A DNA stretch of 64,000 nt, from positions 44,659 to 108,658 of the forward strand of contig JAIVJZ010000043.1 of assembly GCA_020199775.1 (NCBI GenBank), in the 5' to 3' direction. The position numbers were made by a program, and so were the translations under genes. A model generated the notes under the pieces. The model ran no database searches and had not been told where the DNA came from. It saw only the letters and a list, made by a program, of their open reading frames with translations. This document shows, one piece after another, positions 8,753 through 16,128 of the stretch; positions within the stretch are counted from its first letter, which is position 1; every line of letters starts with the position of its first letter. Source of the DNA: Acidobacteriota bacterium. GTDB taxonomy: Bacteria; Acidobacteriota; Blastocatellia; Pyrinomonadales; Pyrinomonadaceae.

Positions 8753-9226
8753 ATGAAACACACAATGCTCGGTCGGTTGACGCTGGTCGTCGCCATTTTT
8801 TCGGTGCTGGCCATCGGCGTCAGCGCGCAGGACAAGATGAGCGGCAAGATGGACGACAAGATGATGGGCGACAAGATGGGCAAGATGGACAACATGATGG
8901 GTCACGCCAAGACCACGGTGGCTATCATCCGCGCCGATTGGTGCAGCGCGTGCCAGAAAATCGAACCCACGCTGGCTCAACTCAAAGAACAGTACAAAGG
9001 TCGCATCAACTTCGTCGTGCTCGACGTGACGACCGACGAGTCGACGCGAGCGGCGACGGCGACGGCGCGCAAGCACGGGCTCGCCAAATTCTTCGCCGCG
9101 AATAAGAAGAAAACTTCCACCGTGGTCGTCCTCGATTCCAAGCACAAAATCCTGTTCAAGACGGATCACAACGACAATCGCGAAGCCTATGTGAGAGCTT
9201 TCGACAGCGCGATTGCCAGAGGCTAA
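8753..9226 (+). CDS. Secreted thioredoxin-like protein with methionine-rich segment
   Basis: A 157-residue protein. A signal peptide ends near VSA-QD. The next 25 residues are almost only Met, Lys, Asp and Gly (DKMSGKMDDKMMGDK region, about residues 26-50), with about ten methionines. A thioredoxin fold follows with active site WCSAC, a beta strand INFVVLDVTTDES and a VVVLDSKHKILFK core; the usual cis-Pro position reads KTSTVVVL. The start is set by TTGGAGGAG eight nucleotides before the ATG. It heads an operon with a CcdA-type transporter and a ResA-type lipoprotein, behind an ECF-type promoter. The Met-rich tail may be a sacrificial oxidation sink or a Cu(I) ligand; both are inferences. Confidence 0.88.
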   Translation: MKHTMLGRLTLVVAIFSVLAIGVSAQDKMSGKMDDKMMGDKMGKMDNMMGHAKTTVAIIRADWCSACQKIEPTLAQLKEQYKGRINFVVLDVTTDESTRAATATARKHGLAKFFAANKKKTSTVVVLDSKHKILFKTDHNDNREAYVRAFDSAIARG

Positions 9227-9287
9227 TAGGGCGGACAGAGCTTGACCATTCGGCTCCTGCCGCAGGGGCTAGCAGGATGAGAAGACG

Positions 9288-10016
9288 ATGAACAACTTCG
9301 CCGCCAATTTACAGGAACATCTCGCCGCCGGATCGCTGCTCGCGTACCCGGCGGCTTTTCTCGCCGGGCTGCTCATCAGCTTTACGCCGTGCGTCTATCC
9401 AGTGATCCCGATCCAACTCGGCTTCATCGGCGGGCAAACGTCGGCCGGCGCACACGGCACACGTCGCGGGAGCAGTCGCGGCTTCGTGCTCTCGGTGCTG
9501 TTCGTCGTGGGGATGGCTTCGGTCTATGCCGCGCTCGGCGCGGCGGCCTCTTTGACGGGCACGCTGTTCGGCATCTGGGCGGCCAGCCCGTGGACGTTCC
9601 TGTTCGTCAGCCAGGTGGTGCTCGCGCTCGGCCTCTCGATGCTTGACGTTTTTCAGTTGCCGTCGCCGCAGTTGTTGGCGCGTTGGAATCCTCAACGCAA
9701 AGGTAACGGCTACGTTTCCGCGCTCCTGATCGGCGCATCCTCGGGCCTGGTCGTCGGGCCTTGCACGGCGCCGGCGCTCGGCGCCGTGCTGGCCTACGTC
9801 GGGACGCAGGGGCACGTCGCTTTCGGCGCGTCGCTGCTGTTCGTCTTTGCGCTCGGCATGGGCGCATTGATGGTCGTGCTGGGAACATTCGGCGGCGTTC
9901 TGTTGGGGCTGCCGAACTCCGGCGCGTGGATGGTCAAAGTCAAAAAGGCGTTTGGCGTCGTGATGATCTTGATCGCCGAATACCTGCTTATCGAAGCCGG
10001 CCGGCGTTTTGTCTAA
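9288..10016 (+). CDS. CcdA/DsbD-type transmembrane thiol-electron transporter
   Basis: A 242-residue integral membrane protein with about six hydrophobic helices. The two cysteines that carry electrons across the membrane in DsbD/CcdA are visible in [13 protein letters not shown] (helix 1) and [12 protein letters not shown] (helix 4). It has no DsbD-like N- or C-terminal thioredoxin domains, so it is a minimal CcdA-like form. Its role would be to pass reducing equivalents from cytoplasmic thioredoxin to periplasmic thioredoxin-like proteins. The genes on each side encode two such proteins and the MsrB fusion is close by, so it is the natural electron source for this island. Confidence 0.92.
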   Translation: MNNFAANLQEHLAAGSLLAYPAAFLAGLLISFTPCVYPVIPIQLGFIGGQTSAGAHGTRRGSSRGFVLSVLFVVGMASVYAALGAAASLTGTLFGIWAASPWTFLFVSQVVLALGLSMLDVFQLPSPQLLARWNPQRKGNGYVSALLIGASSGLVVGPCTAPALGAVLAYVGTQGHVAFGASLLFVFALGMGALMVVLGTFGGVLLGLPNSGAWMVKVKKAFGVVMILIAEYLLIEAGRRFV

Positions 10017-10082
10017 CAGAGCTCTGCGCGTCCGCCAAGGGGCGCGCACGGATTTTCTCAATTTGAAGGAAGAAGGTAAGCG

Positions 10083-10664
10083 ATGAATCGTTGGAAGAAG
10101 TGGGCGTTGCCCGTAATCATTTTGTTGGCGGGCGTGTCGCTGAACGGCTGCGGGGCGGGCGGCGGGCGGGCGCAGACCTCCGCGTCGATGCCGGCGGCGG
10201 CGGCGGCGGAGCCGGGCGGCGCCAGTTCCGTGGCGAAAGTCGGCACGGCCGTCGGCGAGAGCGCGCCGGATTTTCAACTGACGCAGTTGGACGGCGCGCA
10301 GGTGTCGCCGCAGGAGTTACGCGGCCGGCCGGCGGTGCTCGTCTTCTGGACGGCGTGGTGTCCGTCGTGCAAGGAAGAAGCCCCGCACATCAATGAACTC
10401 GCCGCGAAGTATGAGCCGCAGGGCGTGCGCGTGGTCGGCATCAACATTCAAGACAGCCCGGCGCGACTCGCCGGGGGCATCAAAGATTTCGGCATCAAGT
10501 ATCCGGTAGCCAGCGACGCCGACGCGTCGGTCGCGCGCCGCTACAAGGTCGTCGGCACGCCAACTATCGTCTTCCTCGATGAGCAGGGCATTGTGCAATA
10601 CTTCGGCAACGAACTGCCGAAAGATTACGCCGCGCGACTCGACGCGCTGCTCGCCAAAGCGTAG
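10083..10664 (+). CDS. ResA/TlpA-like thiol-disulfide lipoprotein
   Basis: A 193-residue AhpC/TSA-type thioredoxin. The signal ends in a lipobox (VSLNGC, Cys-23) followed by a Gly/Ala-rich linker. The redox motif is WCPSCKEE within VFWTAWCPSCKEEAPHINEL, and the cis-Pro is in GTPTIVFLDEQG. It is the third gene of the operon driven from 8516 and lies downstream of the CcdA-like gene, so it probably takes electrons from that transporter and reduces periplasmic disulfides, haem-binding cysteines or Msr enzymes. The next gene is convergent only 19 bp away. Confidence 0.9.
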   Translation: MNRWKKWALPVIILLAGVSLNGCGAGGGRAQTSASMPAAAAAEPGGASSVAKVGTAVGESAPDFQLTQLDGAQVSPQELRGRPAVLVFWTAWCPSCKEEAPHINELAAKYEPQGVRVVGINIQDSPARLAGGIKDFGIKYPVASDADASVARRYKVVGTPTIVFLDEQGIVQYFGNELPKDYAARLDALLAKA

Positions 10665-10683
10665 TTAAACGCTTCCGGTCGCG

Positions 10684-11619
10684 TCAGCGCAGCTTGAACT
10701 CGAACACGTCCGGGCGGCTGTAATGCCCGGTTACGTCGAGCGTCATCTTTTCGCGGTCGATGTCGGATAGATTGAGATCGGCGATGATGATGCGCTCCTC
10801 GTCGAAGACGGGTTCGACGACGTAACTGCCGTCGGGCGCGATGACGGAACTTCCGCCGCGCAAAATAAACTCGTCCGGCCGGTCGGCCAAACTGGCCGGT
10901 CGCGTCAATTCGTCCGGCACATCGCCGACGCGCATCAAGAGTCCGATGGCGAGCACGAAGCACCTGCCCTCGAACGCATATTGCCGGCTCGCGATCTGGT
11001 GCATCTCATGCGCCGTCGGGTAGACCGCGACGTGGACGTGCTCGCCGGAGACGTGCATCGCCTGCCGCGCGAGCGGCATCCAGTGTTCCCAACAGACCAG
11101 CGAGCCGACGCGCCCGATTGAGGTCTCGACGGCCTTCAACCCGCGCCCGTCGCCCTGCCCCCAGATGATGCGCTCCGTGTAAGTCGGGACGAGTTTGCGG
11201 TGGTGGTTGATGAGCGCGCCGTCCGCGCCGAAGGTGAGCAGGGTGTTGTAGAGCGTGCCGTTGCCCGCGCCGCTCTCGACGCGCTCGTTGACGCCGATGA
11301 CGACCGAGACGTTGAGTTCGCGCGCGACGGCGGACAACGCTTCGGTCGCCGCACCCGGCACGACGACGCTGTTGCGACGCAGCCGCGCGAAGACTTCCTT
11401 CGTCGGCGGGTGATTCCAGAGCGCGGCGTCGGGGCAGTGGTCGAGCCAAGCGGGATAACCGGGCAACCACGTCTCGCCGAAGGCGACGAGTCGCGCGCCC
11501 TGCGCCGCTGCCTCCCGCACCCACCCCACGGCCTTCGCCACGCTCGCCTCCAAATCCAGATAGACCGGGCTGGCCTGCACGACAGCGACCCTGATTTTCT
11601 CTGGCATACTTTCCGGCAT
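10684..11619 (-). CDS. Nitrilase (carbon-nitrogen hydrolase)
   Basis: A 311-residue nitrilase-superfamily enzyme. The Glu-Lys-Cys triad is visible: Glu in FGETWLPGYPAW, Lys in HHRKLVPTYTERIIWG and the nucleophile Cys in SLVCWEHWMPLAR. The CWEHWMPL context is typical of true nitrilases and cyanide-degrading relatives rather than amidases, so it should hydrolyse a nitrile to acid and ammonia in the cytoplasm. Two starts are possible (11619 and 11607). The first lies 5 nt after the stop codon of the upstream selenoprotein-like gene, which puts the two in one operon. The substrate is unknown. Confidence 0.9.
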   Translation of the reverse strand: MPESMPEKIRVAVVQASPVYLDLEASVAKAVGWVREAAAQGARLVAFGETWLPGYPAWLDHCPDAALWNHPPTKEVFARLRRNSVVVPGAATEALSAVARELNVSVVIGVNERVESGAGNGTLYNTLLTFGADGALINHHRKLVPTYTERIIWGQGDGRGLKAVETSIGRVGSLVCWEHWMPLARQAMHVSGEHVHVAVYPTAHEMHQIASRQYAFEGRCFVLAIGLLMRVGDVPDELTRPASLADRPDEFILRGGSSVIAPDGSYVVEPVFDEERIIIADLNLSDIDREKMTLDVTGHYSRPDVFEFKLR

Positions 11620-11624
11620 AGTTT

Positions 11625-12464
11625 TTAAGCCCCGGTAATTTCCGCCCCCGTTTCGCCCCGCGCGGCGCGCTCGTTGGCCGCGCCCTGCCGCCGCGCCTGC
11701 GCCCACGTGACGGCCAGCGACCGCACCTCGCCGCTCTCGCGCGCCTCGACGACCAGATTGAGAGCCTCCCGGATAATATGTCGTTGGAGTTCGGTGTGGA
11801 AGGGCACGCCGAAGTGGTGTCCCATCATAAACGGCACGAAGACGGCGCGCGGCGGCTTTACGTGTCGAGTCACGTCGAGCGCGACCGAAATCGAAACCGT
11901 GGGAATGCCTCTCTGTTCGACGGCGCGCTGCACGAGCGCGATGCTCTGGTGGCAGATCGGTCAAGCGGGCGACATCAATGCAACGTCCGCGCCGTCGGCG
12001 ACAACCGCGTCGGCGATCTCTTCAGCCAACGTCCGCTCCAAACGTTCCGCGTCCATGTTGTAGCCGATGAACGAAAAGAAGTGCGGCGTGAGCGCGGCGA
12101 TGAGGCCCTCCGCCGCAAACTCTTGCAGGCGTTCGATAGGAAAGATGACGTTCAAGTCGCGCGCCGCGCCGTGCGTCGGATATTTGAGTTGATGAATCTC
12201 CAACTCGCCGGGCGTCGCCCCGGAGGGGACGCGCCGGAACGTGTAATCGCCGACCGGGTGAACGGTGTCGAAGGGCAGCGTGCCCGCCGGTTGCACGCCC
12301 GCCGTGCTGATGAACGTGAGGCGCGATTCGGCCAGCGGCCGGCGCAGGCGCGCGAGCGGCACGTAGTCATCTTTCGTGATCATCGAGCCGGGGTAGCGTT
12401 CGTTGACTGTCTCCCACAAACCCGGCCGGAGTTGCCGCCCCGCGTCGTCAAAGCGTGCCGTCAT
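11625..12464 (-). CDS. GrdB/PrdB-like reductase family protein, predicted selenoprotein (UGA = Sec at codon 168)
   Basis: Two adjacent open stretches (12464-11961 and onward to 11625) lie in one frame and are separated only by a TGA at 11963-11961. Read through, they give a 279-residue protein of the glycine/sarcosine/betaine/D-proline reductase B family: LTFISTAGV, HPVGDYTFRRV, a central ADVALMSPAUPICHQS and a C-terminal VKPPRAVFVPFMMGHHFG. Sec-168 and Cys-171 form a UxxC redox motif exactly where family members carry Sec or Cys. A GGGAG ribosome site sits 8 nt before the ATG. No glycine-reductase partners are nearby; the operon partner is a nitrilase. Sec decoding also needs SelA/B/C/D elsewhere in the genome. 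The alternative is a pseudogene with a nonsense mutation, which the matching position of the UGA makes less likely. Confidence 0.8.
11928..11955 (-). promoter_or_regulatory. Candidate bacterial SECIS stem-loop
   Basis: Just after the in-frame UGA the mRNA can form three stacked helices: CUG/CAG, CAC/GUG and GAGC/GCUC, with small bulges between them and the apical loop AUCGC about 18-23 nt from the UGA. The distance and size fit bacterial SECIS elements. The loop lacks the G usually found in its first two positions, so the support is partial. Confidence 0.45.
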
Positions 12465-12738
12465 GTATCCATTCTCCCGAACGCTTCACCAGATAGAAAT
12501 GCAGGTGAAAATAAAGGTGCGCCAGCGTCGCGGCGTCATGACGGGCGAGCGTGTGAAGGATGAACTCGCGATTTGTCTCCGGCACGTCGAGGAGAAGTTT
12601 CAAAGCCTCAATCCACGCTTTGTCAATTTCCCCGCGCCCCGCCGCCTCGTCGCCGTCGCCGAAGTGCAGCCGCACGTAGCGAATCAACTTCTCCGTGTCG
12701 TCCGCCGCAACTGCTTCCTGCAAATACTTGAGCGACAT
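12448..12738 (-). CDS. Small hypothetical protein upstream of the selenoprotein-like gene
   Basis: A 96-residue, mostly helical acidic protein (MSLKYLQEAVAADDTEKL, EALKLLLDVPETNREFILHTLARHDAATLAHLYFHLHFYL). It has no cysteine and no signal peptide. I do not recognise the family; the short helical repeats resemble a scaffold or partner protein. Its 3' end overlaps the start of the GrdB-like gene by 17 bp, which suggests translational coupling, so the three-gene unit is this gene, the GrdB-like gene and the nitrilase. Confidence 0.65.
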   Translation of the reverse strand: MSLKYLQEAVAADDTEKLIRYVRLHFGDGDEAAGRGEIDKAWIEALKLLLDVPETNREFILHTLARHDAATLAHLYFHLHFYLVKRSGEWIHDGTL

Positions 12739-12775
12739 TGAAAATCCAATCTGCGAAGTTTAACTCTTGCTAAGA

Positions 12776-13855
12776 TCAACTCTGCCGGTTGAACTTCAGC
12801 GCCACGGAGTTCATGCAATAGCGCAGGCCGGTCGGCGGGGGGCCGTCGTCGAAGACGTGGCCGAGGTGCGCGCCGCAGCGACTGCACAGCACTTCGGTGC
12901 GCTTCATGCCGTAGGCACTATCAACCTCTTCGGTCACGTTCGCCGCCGCGACGGGCTGGAAGAAACTCGGCCAGCCCGTGCCCGATTCAAACTTCGCCTT
13001 CGAGTTGAAGAGGACGAGATCGCAGGCCGCGCAATGGTACACGCCGTTTTCGTGATGGTCGTTGTATGCGCCCGTGAAGGCGCGCTCCGTGCCCTTGTCG
13101 CGCATCACGCGGTATTGTTCGGCGTTGAGCAGGGCGCGCCACTCGGCTTCCGTCTTCACGATCTTCTCGCCCTTGTACGCGTCCTGCGAGACGCCCGCGC
13201 TTTGCTTCTCGCCTTCGGCCAGCAGCGTCTTGATGATCTTCTCCTGCATGTCGTATGCGCCTTCGCCGATGTGCGTATAGCGGATGCGACCCTGCTTGTC
13301 GAGGATGACGACGGTCGGCCACGCCTGGACGCCGTAGGCGCGCCACGTCACATAGTCGTTGTCCAACACCACCGGGTACTTGATGCCGAGCGTGCGCACT
13401 TGCCCGCGCACCGTCTCGACCTGCTTCTCGCTGTCGAACTCCGGCGTCTGCACGCCGATGATGGTGAGTCCGCGCTCGCGGTAGCTCGCGTCGAAACGCT
13501 TGAGCGTGGGCAGCGTGTTGCGGCAGTTGTAGCAGCTGAACGTCCAGAAGTCTACGAGGACGACGCGCCCGCGCAAACCTTCGAGCGTGAGCGGGTCGGA
13601 GTTGATCCACGGCACGTTCTTGACTAAGGCCGGAGCCGGGCGCGCGCTCTTGGCCGAGATGAACACGTCGCGCGTGTCGGCGGGCACGTCCGCGCCCGCC
13701 GCCGTCGCCCCCTCGGCCGCGGATGCGTCATGGCTGTCAAAGTTCGCACGCGCGGCCGAATGCGTGGAGTCGCGGGTCAGCGTGCGCCCGACCACGGTGA
13801 AAACAACGACGGCAAGGATGATGACGCTCAGCGCGATGATGGTGTTACGGCTCAT
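12776..13855 (-). CDS. msrB: TlpA-like thioredoxin fused to methionine-R-sulfoxide reductase (MsrB)
   Basis: A 359-residue two-domain protein. It has an N-terminal membrane anchor or uncleaved signal ([19 protein letters not shown]), a TlpA-type thioredoxin domain at about 75-215 with [11 protein letters not shown] (CxxC), and an MsrB domain at about 235-358. MsrB shows both zinc CxxC pairs ([22 protein letters not shown]), the GTGWPSF motif and catalytic Cys in RYCMNSVAL. The anchored thioredoxin should regenerate the MsrB domain outside the cytoplasm, with electrons from the CcdA-like protein. The ATG at 13855 is preferred, with GAGGA 9 nt upstream; the longer frame overlaps promoter sequence. 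It is transcribed from an ECF-type promoter at 13991 divergent from the cytochrome b operon. Confidence 0.93.
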   Translation of the reverse strand: MSRNTIIALSVIILAVVVFTVVGRTLTRDSTHSAARANFDSHDASAAEGATAAGADVPADTRDVFISAKSARPAPALVKNVPWINSDPLTLEGLRGRVVLVDFWTFSCYNCRNTLPTLKRFDASYRERGLTIIGVQTPEFDSEKQVETVRGQVRTLGIKYPVVLDNDYVTWRAYGVQAWPTVVILDKQGRIRYTHIGEGAYDMQEKIIKTLLAEGEKQSAGVSQDAYKGEKIVKTEAEWRALLNAEQYRVMRDKGTERAFTGAYNDHHENGVYHCAACDLVLFNSKAKFESGTGWPSFFQPVAAANVTEEVDSAYGMKRTEVLCSRCGAHLGHVFDDGPPPTGLRYCMNSVALKFNRQS

Positions 13856-13964
13856 GTTTAAAGTTCCTCTTCGATCTCGAATGATTCCGGCTTCCGAGGG
13901 CGCGTTGACACAATCGTCCGGCGATGCCCACCGCCCTCGCAATTATTCAGTTCACACCCGTTTA

Positions 13965-13991
13965 ATACCAAAAACCGCACGGATTATTCCC
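13965..13991 (-). promoter_or_regulatory. ECF promoter of the TlpA-MsrB gene (GGGAATAA-N15-GTAT)
   Basis: On the minus strand GGGAATAA (13991-13984) and GTAT (13968-13965) are 15 nt apart, about 110 nt before the TlpA-MsrB start. Its -35 block faces the one at 14005, and together they make the apparent CCCGGCA-TGCCGGG hairpin seen here. Confidence 0.75.
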
Positions 13992-14004
13992 GGCACTTTT
14001 TGCC

Positions 14005-14031
14005 GGGAATAAAAATCGAGGCCGCGAGTAT
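14005..14031 (+). promoter_or_regulatory. ECF promoter of the cytochrome b/molybdoenzyme operon (GGGAATAA-N15-GTAT)
   Basis: GGGAATAA at 14005-14012 and GTAT at 14028-14031 with a 15-nt spacer, some 46 nt before the cytochrome b start. It is back to back with the TlpA-MsrB promoter, so both genes would be induced together. Confidence 0.75.
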
Positions 14032-14076
14032 TAACATATTGAAGAAATGATGAAAACCGGGTTTGGGGAGGCCGCC

Positions 14077-14811
14077 GTGGAGATGAAGTTAGAAAAGAAA
14101 CATCCGCTCGCGATCCGCTGGCTACACTGGATCAATTTCCCGCTCCTGACGCTGATGATCTGGAGTGGACTGTTGATCTACTGGTCAAACTCCGTGTACG
14201 GCGTGCGGCTGTTCGGCCGCGAGTTGTTCCACTTCTTCCCGCAAGGTTTTTTTGAAGCGTTGGGCGTCCCGTTCCGGCTGGCCGAGGGTATGTCCCTGCA
14301 CTTCCTCTTCATGTGGTTCTTCCTGCTCAACGGCGTGCTCTACGTGCTCTACACCATTTTCTCGGGCGAGTGGAGATTTCTCGTCCCGACTCGCCGCTCC
14401 TTCAGGGAAGCCGTCCAGGTCACGCTCCACGACTTGCACTTAAGCAAGTATCACCCGCCGCGCCGGAAATTCAACGGCGCGCAGCAGATCGCCTACACGA
14501 GCATCATCCTGATGGGCGCCGGTTCGGTGCTGACCGGGCTGGCGATCTACAAGCCGGTCTCCTTCGGCTGGCTCACGTCGCTGCTCGGCGGTTACGAGTG
14601 GGCGCGCTGGGAACACTTCTGGTTGACGGTCGGCTTTGTCCTGTTCTTCGTCGTCCACATCCTTCAGGTCGTCAAGGCCGGCTGGAACAATTTCCGCGCG
14701 ATGGTCACGGGCTACGAACTCGTTCCCGCCGACAGCGCGCCAGCCGCCCACGGCGACGACTCCGGCGGCGCGCCCGTGTCCGTCACGGTGAAAGAAGGAG
14801 CGGCCGCATGA
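14077..14811 (+). CDS. Cytochrome b561-type membrane subunit
   Basis: About 244 residues with four to five membrane helices. Candidate haem-ligand histidines are RWLHWINFPLLTL, GMSLHFLFMWFFL and FFVVHILQVVKAGWNN; the last ends in the family's AGWNNFRAMVTGY motif. It belongs to the thiosulfate-reductase/formate-dehydrogenase gamma-like cytochrome b group, not the YedZ/MsrQ family. The frame opens at ATG 14047, but GGGGAGG at 14065-14071 favours the GTG at 14077 or the ATG at 14083. It overlaps the next gene by ATGA and is therefore the likely electron donor or membrane anchor of that Tat-exported molybdoenzyme. Confidence 0.87.
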   Translation: MEMKLEKKHPLAIRWLHWINFPLLTLMIWSGLLIYWSNSVYGVRLFGRELFHFFPQGFFEALGVPFRLAEGMSLHFLFMWFFLLNGVLYVLYTIFSGEWRFLVPTRRSFREAVQVTLHDLHLSKYHPPRRKFNGAQQIAYTSIILMGAGSVLTGLAIYKPVSFGWLTSLLGGYEWARWEHFWLTVGFVLFFVVHILQVVKAGWNNFRAMVTGYELVPADSAPAAHGDDSGGAPVSVTVKEGAAA

Positions 14812-15932
14812 GCGAGAGAGAGCGAAACAAGTTAGAAGAAACGTCCGGCACCCTGCCTGCCGCCGGCGACGCTGGAGGGCGCATCACCTCCCACATCGTT
14901 GAGACCGACGCTGAACACGCGGCGACCGTAGCCGGGGACGCTGAACGTGCGGCGACCGCGGCCGGGGATGCTGCCGCGCGGCAAGAGATGAGCCGCCGCT
15001 CGCGGCGCAGTTTTCTCGCGTTGGGAATCGCGGCGGCCGGCGGCGGCGTCGGGTGGCGGTGGCTGCAATCGAGCGCCGACGCCGACGGCATCCACGCCCC
15101 GCTGCGTGCGGCTCACGAATTCAACGCGCGTTTGTCGAGCGCTTACTTCAGCAACGCGCGCCTCGCCCCAACGTTCGCGCGCGAACTGGCGCGCGAGCCA
15201 CGCGTCAACGGCCGCGAAGGTCTGCCCGAAGACTTCGACCCGGCCGTTTGGCGTTTGCAGGTGATCGGGCTGGCGAACGCGAGCAGTTACCCGCAATACC
15301 GTGAAGATGTCGCCTACGAAACAACGAACGGCGACGACGAGGCGACACACGATTCCAGCGTTCAAGGCGGCGATGCGGGCGTTGGTCAAGCGAGTCAAGA
15401 GGCGAAGGGCGGCGCGGGTGAAGGCGGCGGGTCTGCCGCACCCGCCGAGGGCTTTGAGGAGTATCAGGAACCCGGCCTGTTGCTGACGCTCGACGACATA
15501 CGCGCCCTGCCCCGCGTCGAGATGACGACCGAACTCAAGTGCATCGAAGGTTGGAGCACCATCGTCAACTGGGCGGGCGCGCGCTTCGCCGACTTCGCCG
15601 CACGCTATCAACCGCCGACGCGCGAAGGCGGTCGCGCGCCCGACGTGCGCGAGAGGCCGGAGGAACTCGTGCGTTACGTCGGGATGGAGACGCCCGACGG
15701 CGGCTATTACGTCGGGATGGACATGCCAAGCGCGCTGCACCCGCAGACTCTGCTCTGCTATGAGATGAACGGGCAGCCGCTCACGCCCGAACACGGCGCG
15801 CCGCTGCGGCTCGTCACCCCGGTCAAATACGGCATCAAACATATCAAGCGCATCGGCCGGATCACTTTCACCGACGAGCGTCCCGGCGACTTTTGGGCTG
15901 AACGCGGCTACGATTGGTACTCCGGGCATTAA
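14808..15932 (+). CDS. Tat-exported molybdopterin oxidoreductase (YedY/MsrP-sulfite oxidase fold)
   Basis: A 374-residue protein. A twin-arginine signal (SRRSFLALGIAAAGG) lies near residues 65-80, preceded by an unusual 60-residue Ala-rich extension with a 30-bp tandem duplication. The molybdopterin domain follows, with the Mo-ligating Cys in TELKCIEGWS, VGMETPDGGYYVGMDMPSALHPQTLL, and MNGQPLTPEHGAPLRLVTPVKYG. It has a low-complexity acidic/Gly insert at about 170-215. The start at 14808 overlaps the cytochrome b stop and has AAGGAG 8 nt upstream; an internal ATG at 14988 would remove the extension. By analogy with MsrP it may reduce methionine sulfoxide in periplasmic proteins; a sulfite-oxidase role cannot be excluded. 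Confidence 0.87.
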   Translation: MSERERNKLEETSGTLPAAGDAGGRITSHIVETDAEHAATVAGDAERAATAAGDAAARQEMSRRSRRSFLALGIAAAGGGVGWRWLQSSADADGIHAPLRAAHEFNARLSSAYFSNARLAPTFARELAREPRVNGREGLPEDFDPAVWRLQVIGLANASSYPQYREDVAYETTNGDDEATHDSSVQGGDAGVGQASQEAKGGAGEGGGSAAPAEGFEEYQEPGLLLTLDDIRALPRVEMTTELKCIEGWSTIVNWAGARFADFAARYQPPTREGGRAPDVRERPEELVRYVGMETPDGGYYVGMDMPSALHPQTLLCYEMNGQPLTPEHGAPLRLVTPVKYGIKHIKRIGRITFTDERPGDFWAERGYDWYSGH

Positions 15933-16128
15933 AGCCTGCCGCGGCGCGTCAATGGCGCGCACGCCCCGCGAGACGGTGGAGAAAGGTCAGGCGTACATGT
16001 TAAATTCCACGCACACAACGGCGCGCGTGCCATCCACACGGAGGCGGATTGTCCCGCCCACCGTGTTCATCAACTTCAATCAACAACGTGCGACCGGCAG
16101 GCGCATTTCTCTCGAAAGGTAAGGTTAC

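Noticed and set aside
11964..12464. GrdB-like gene as an ordinary gene ending at the TGA
   Set aside because: Family motifs continue in the same frame beyond the TGA, and the redox motif would be lost exactly at its first residue.
13984..14012. CCCGGCA-TGCCGGG hairpin as a terminator or operator
   Set aside because: It is explained by two divergent GGGAATAA promoter blocks facing each other.
14313..14807. In-frame extension of the molybdoenzyme gene to 14313
   Set aside because: It overlaps the cytochrome b gene in another frame and gives Arg-rich nonsense; the ATGA overlap and AAGGAG support 14808.
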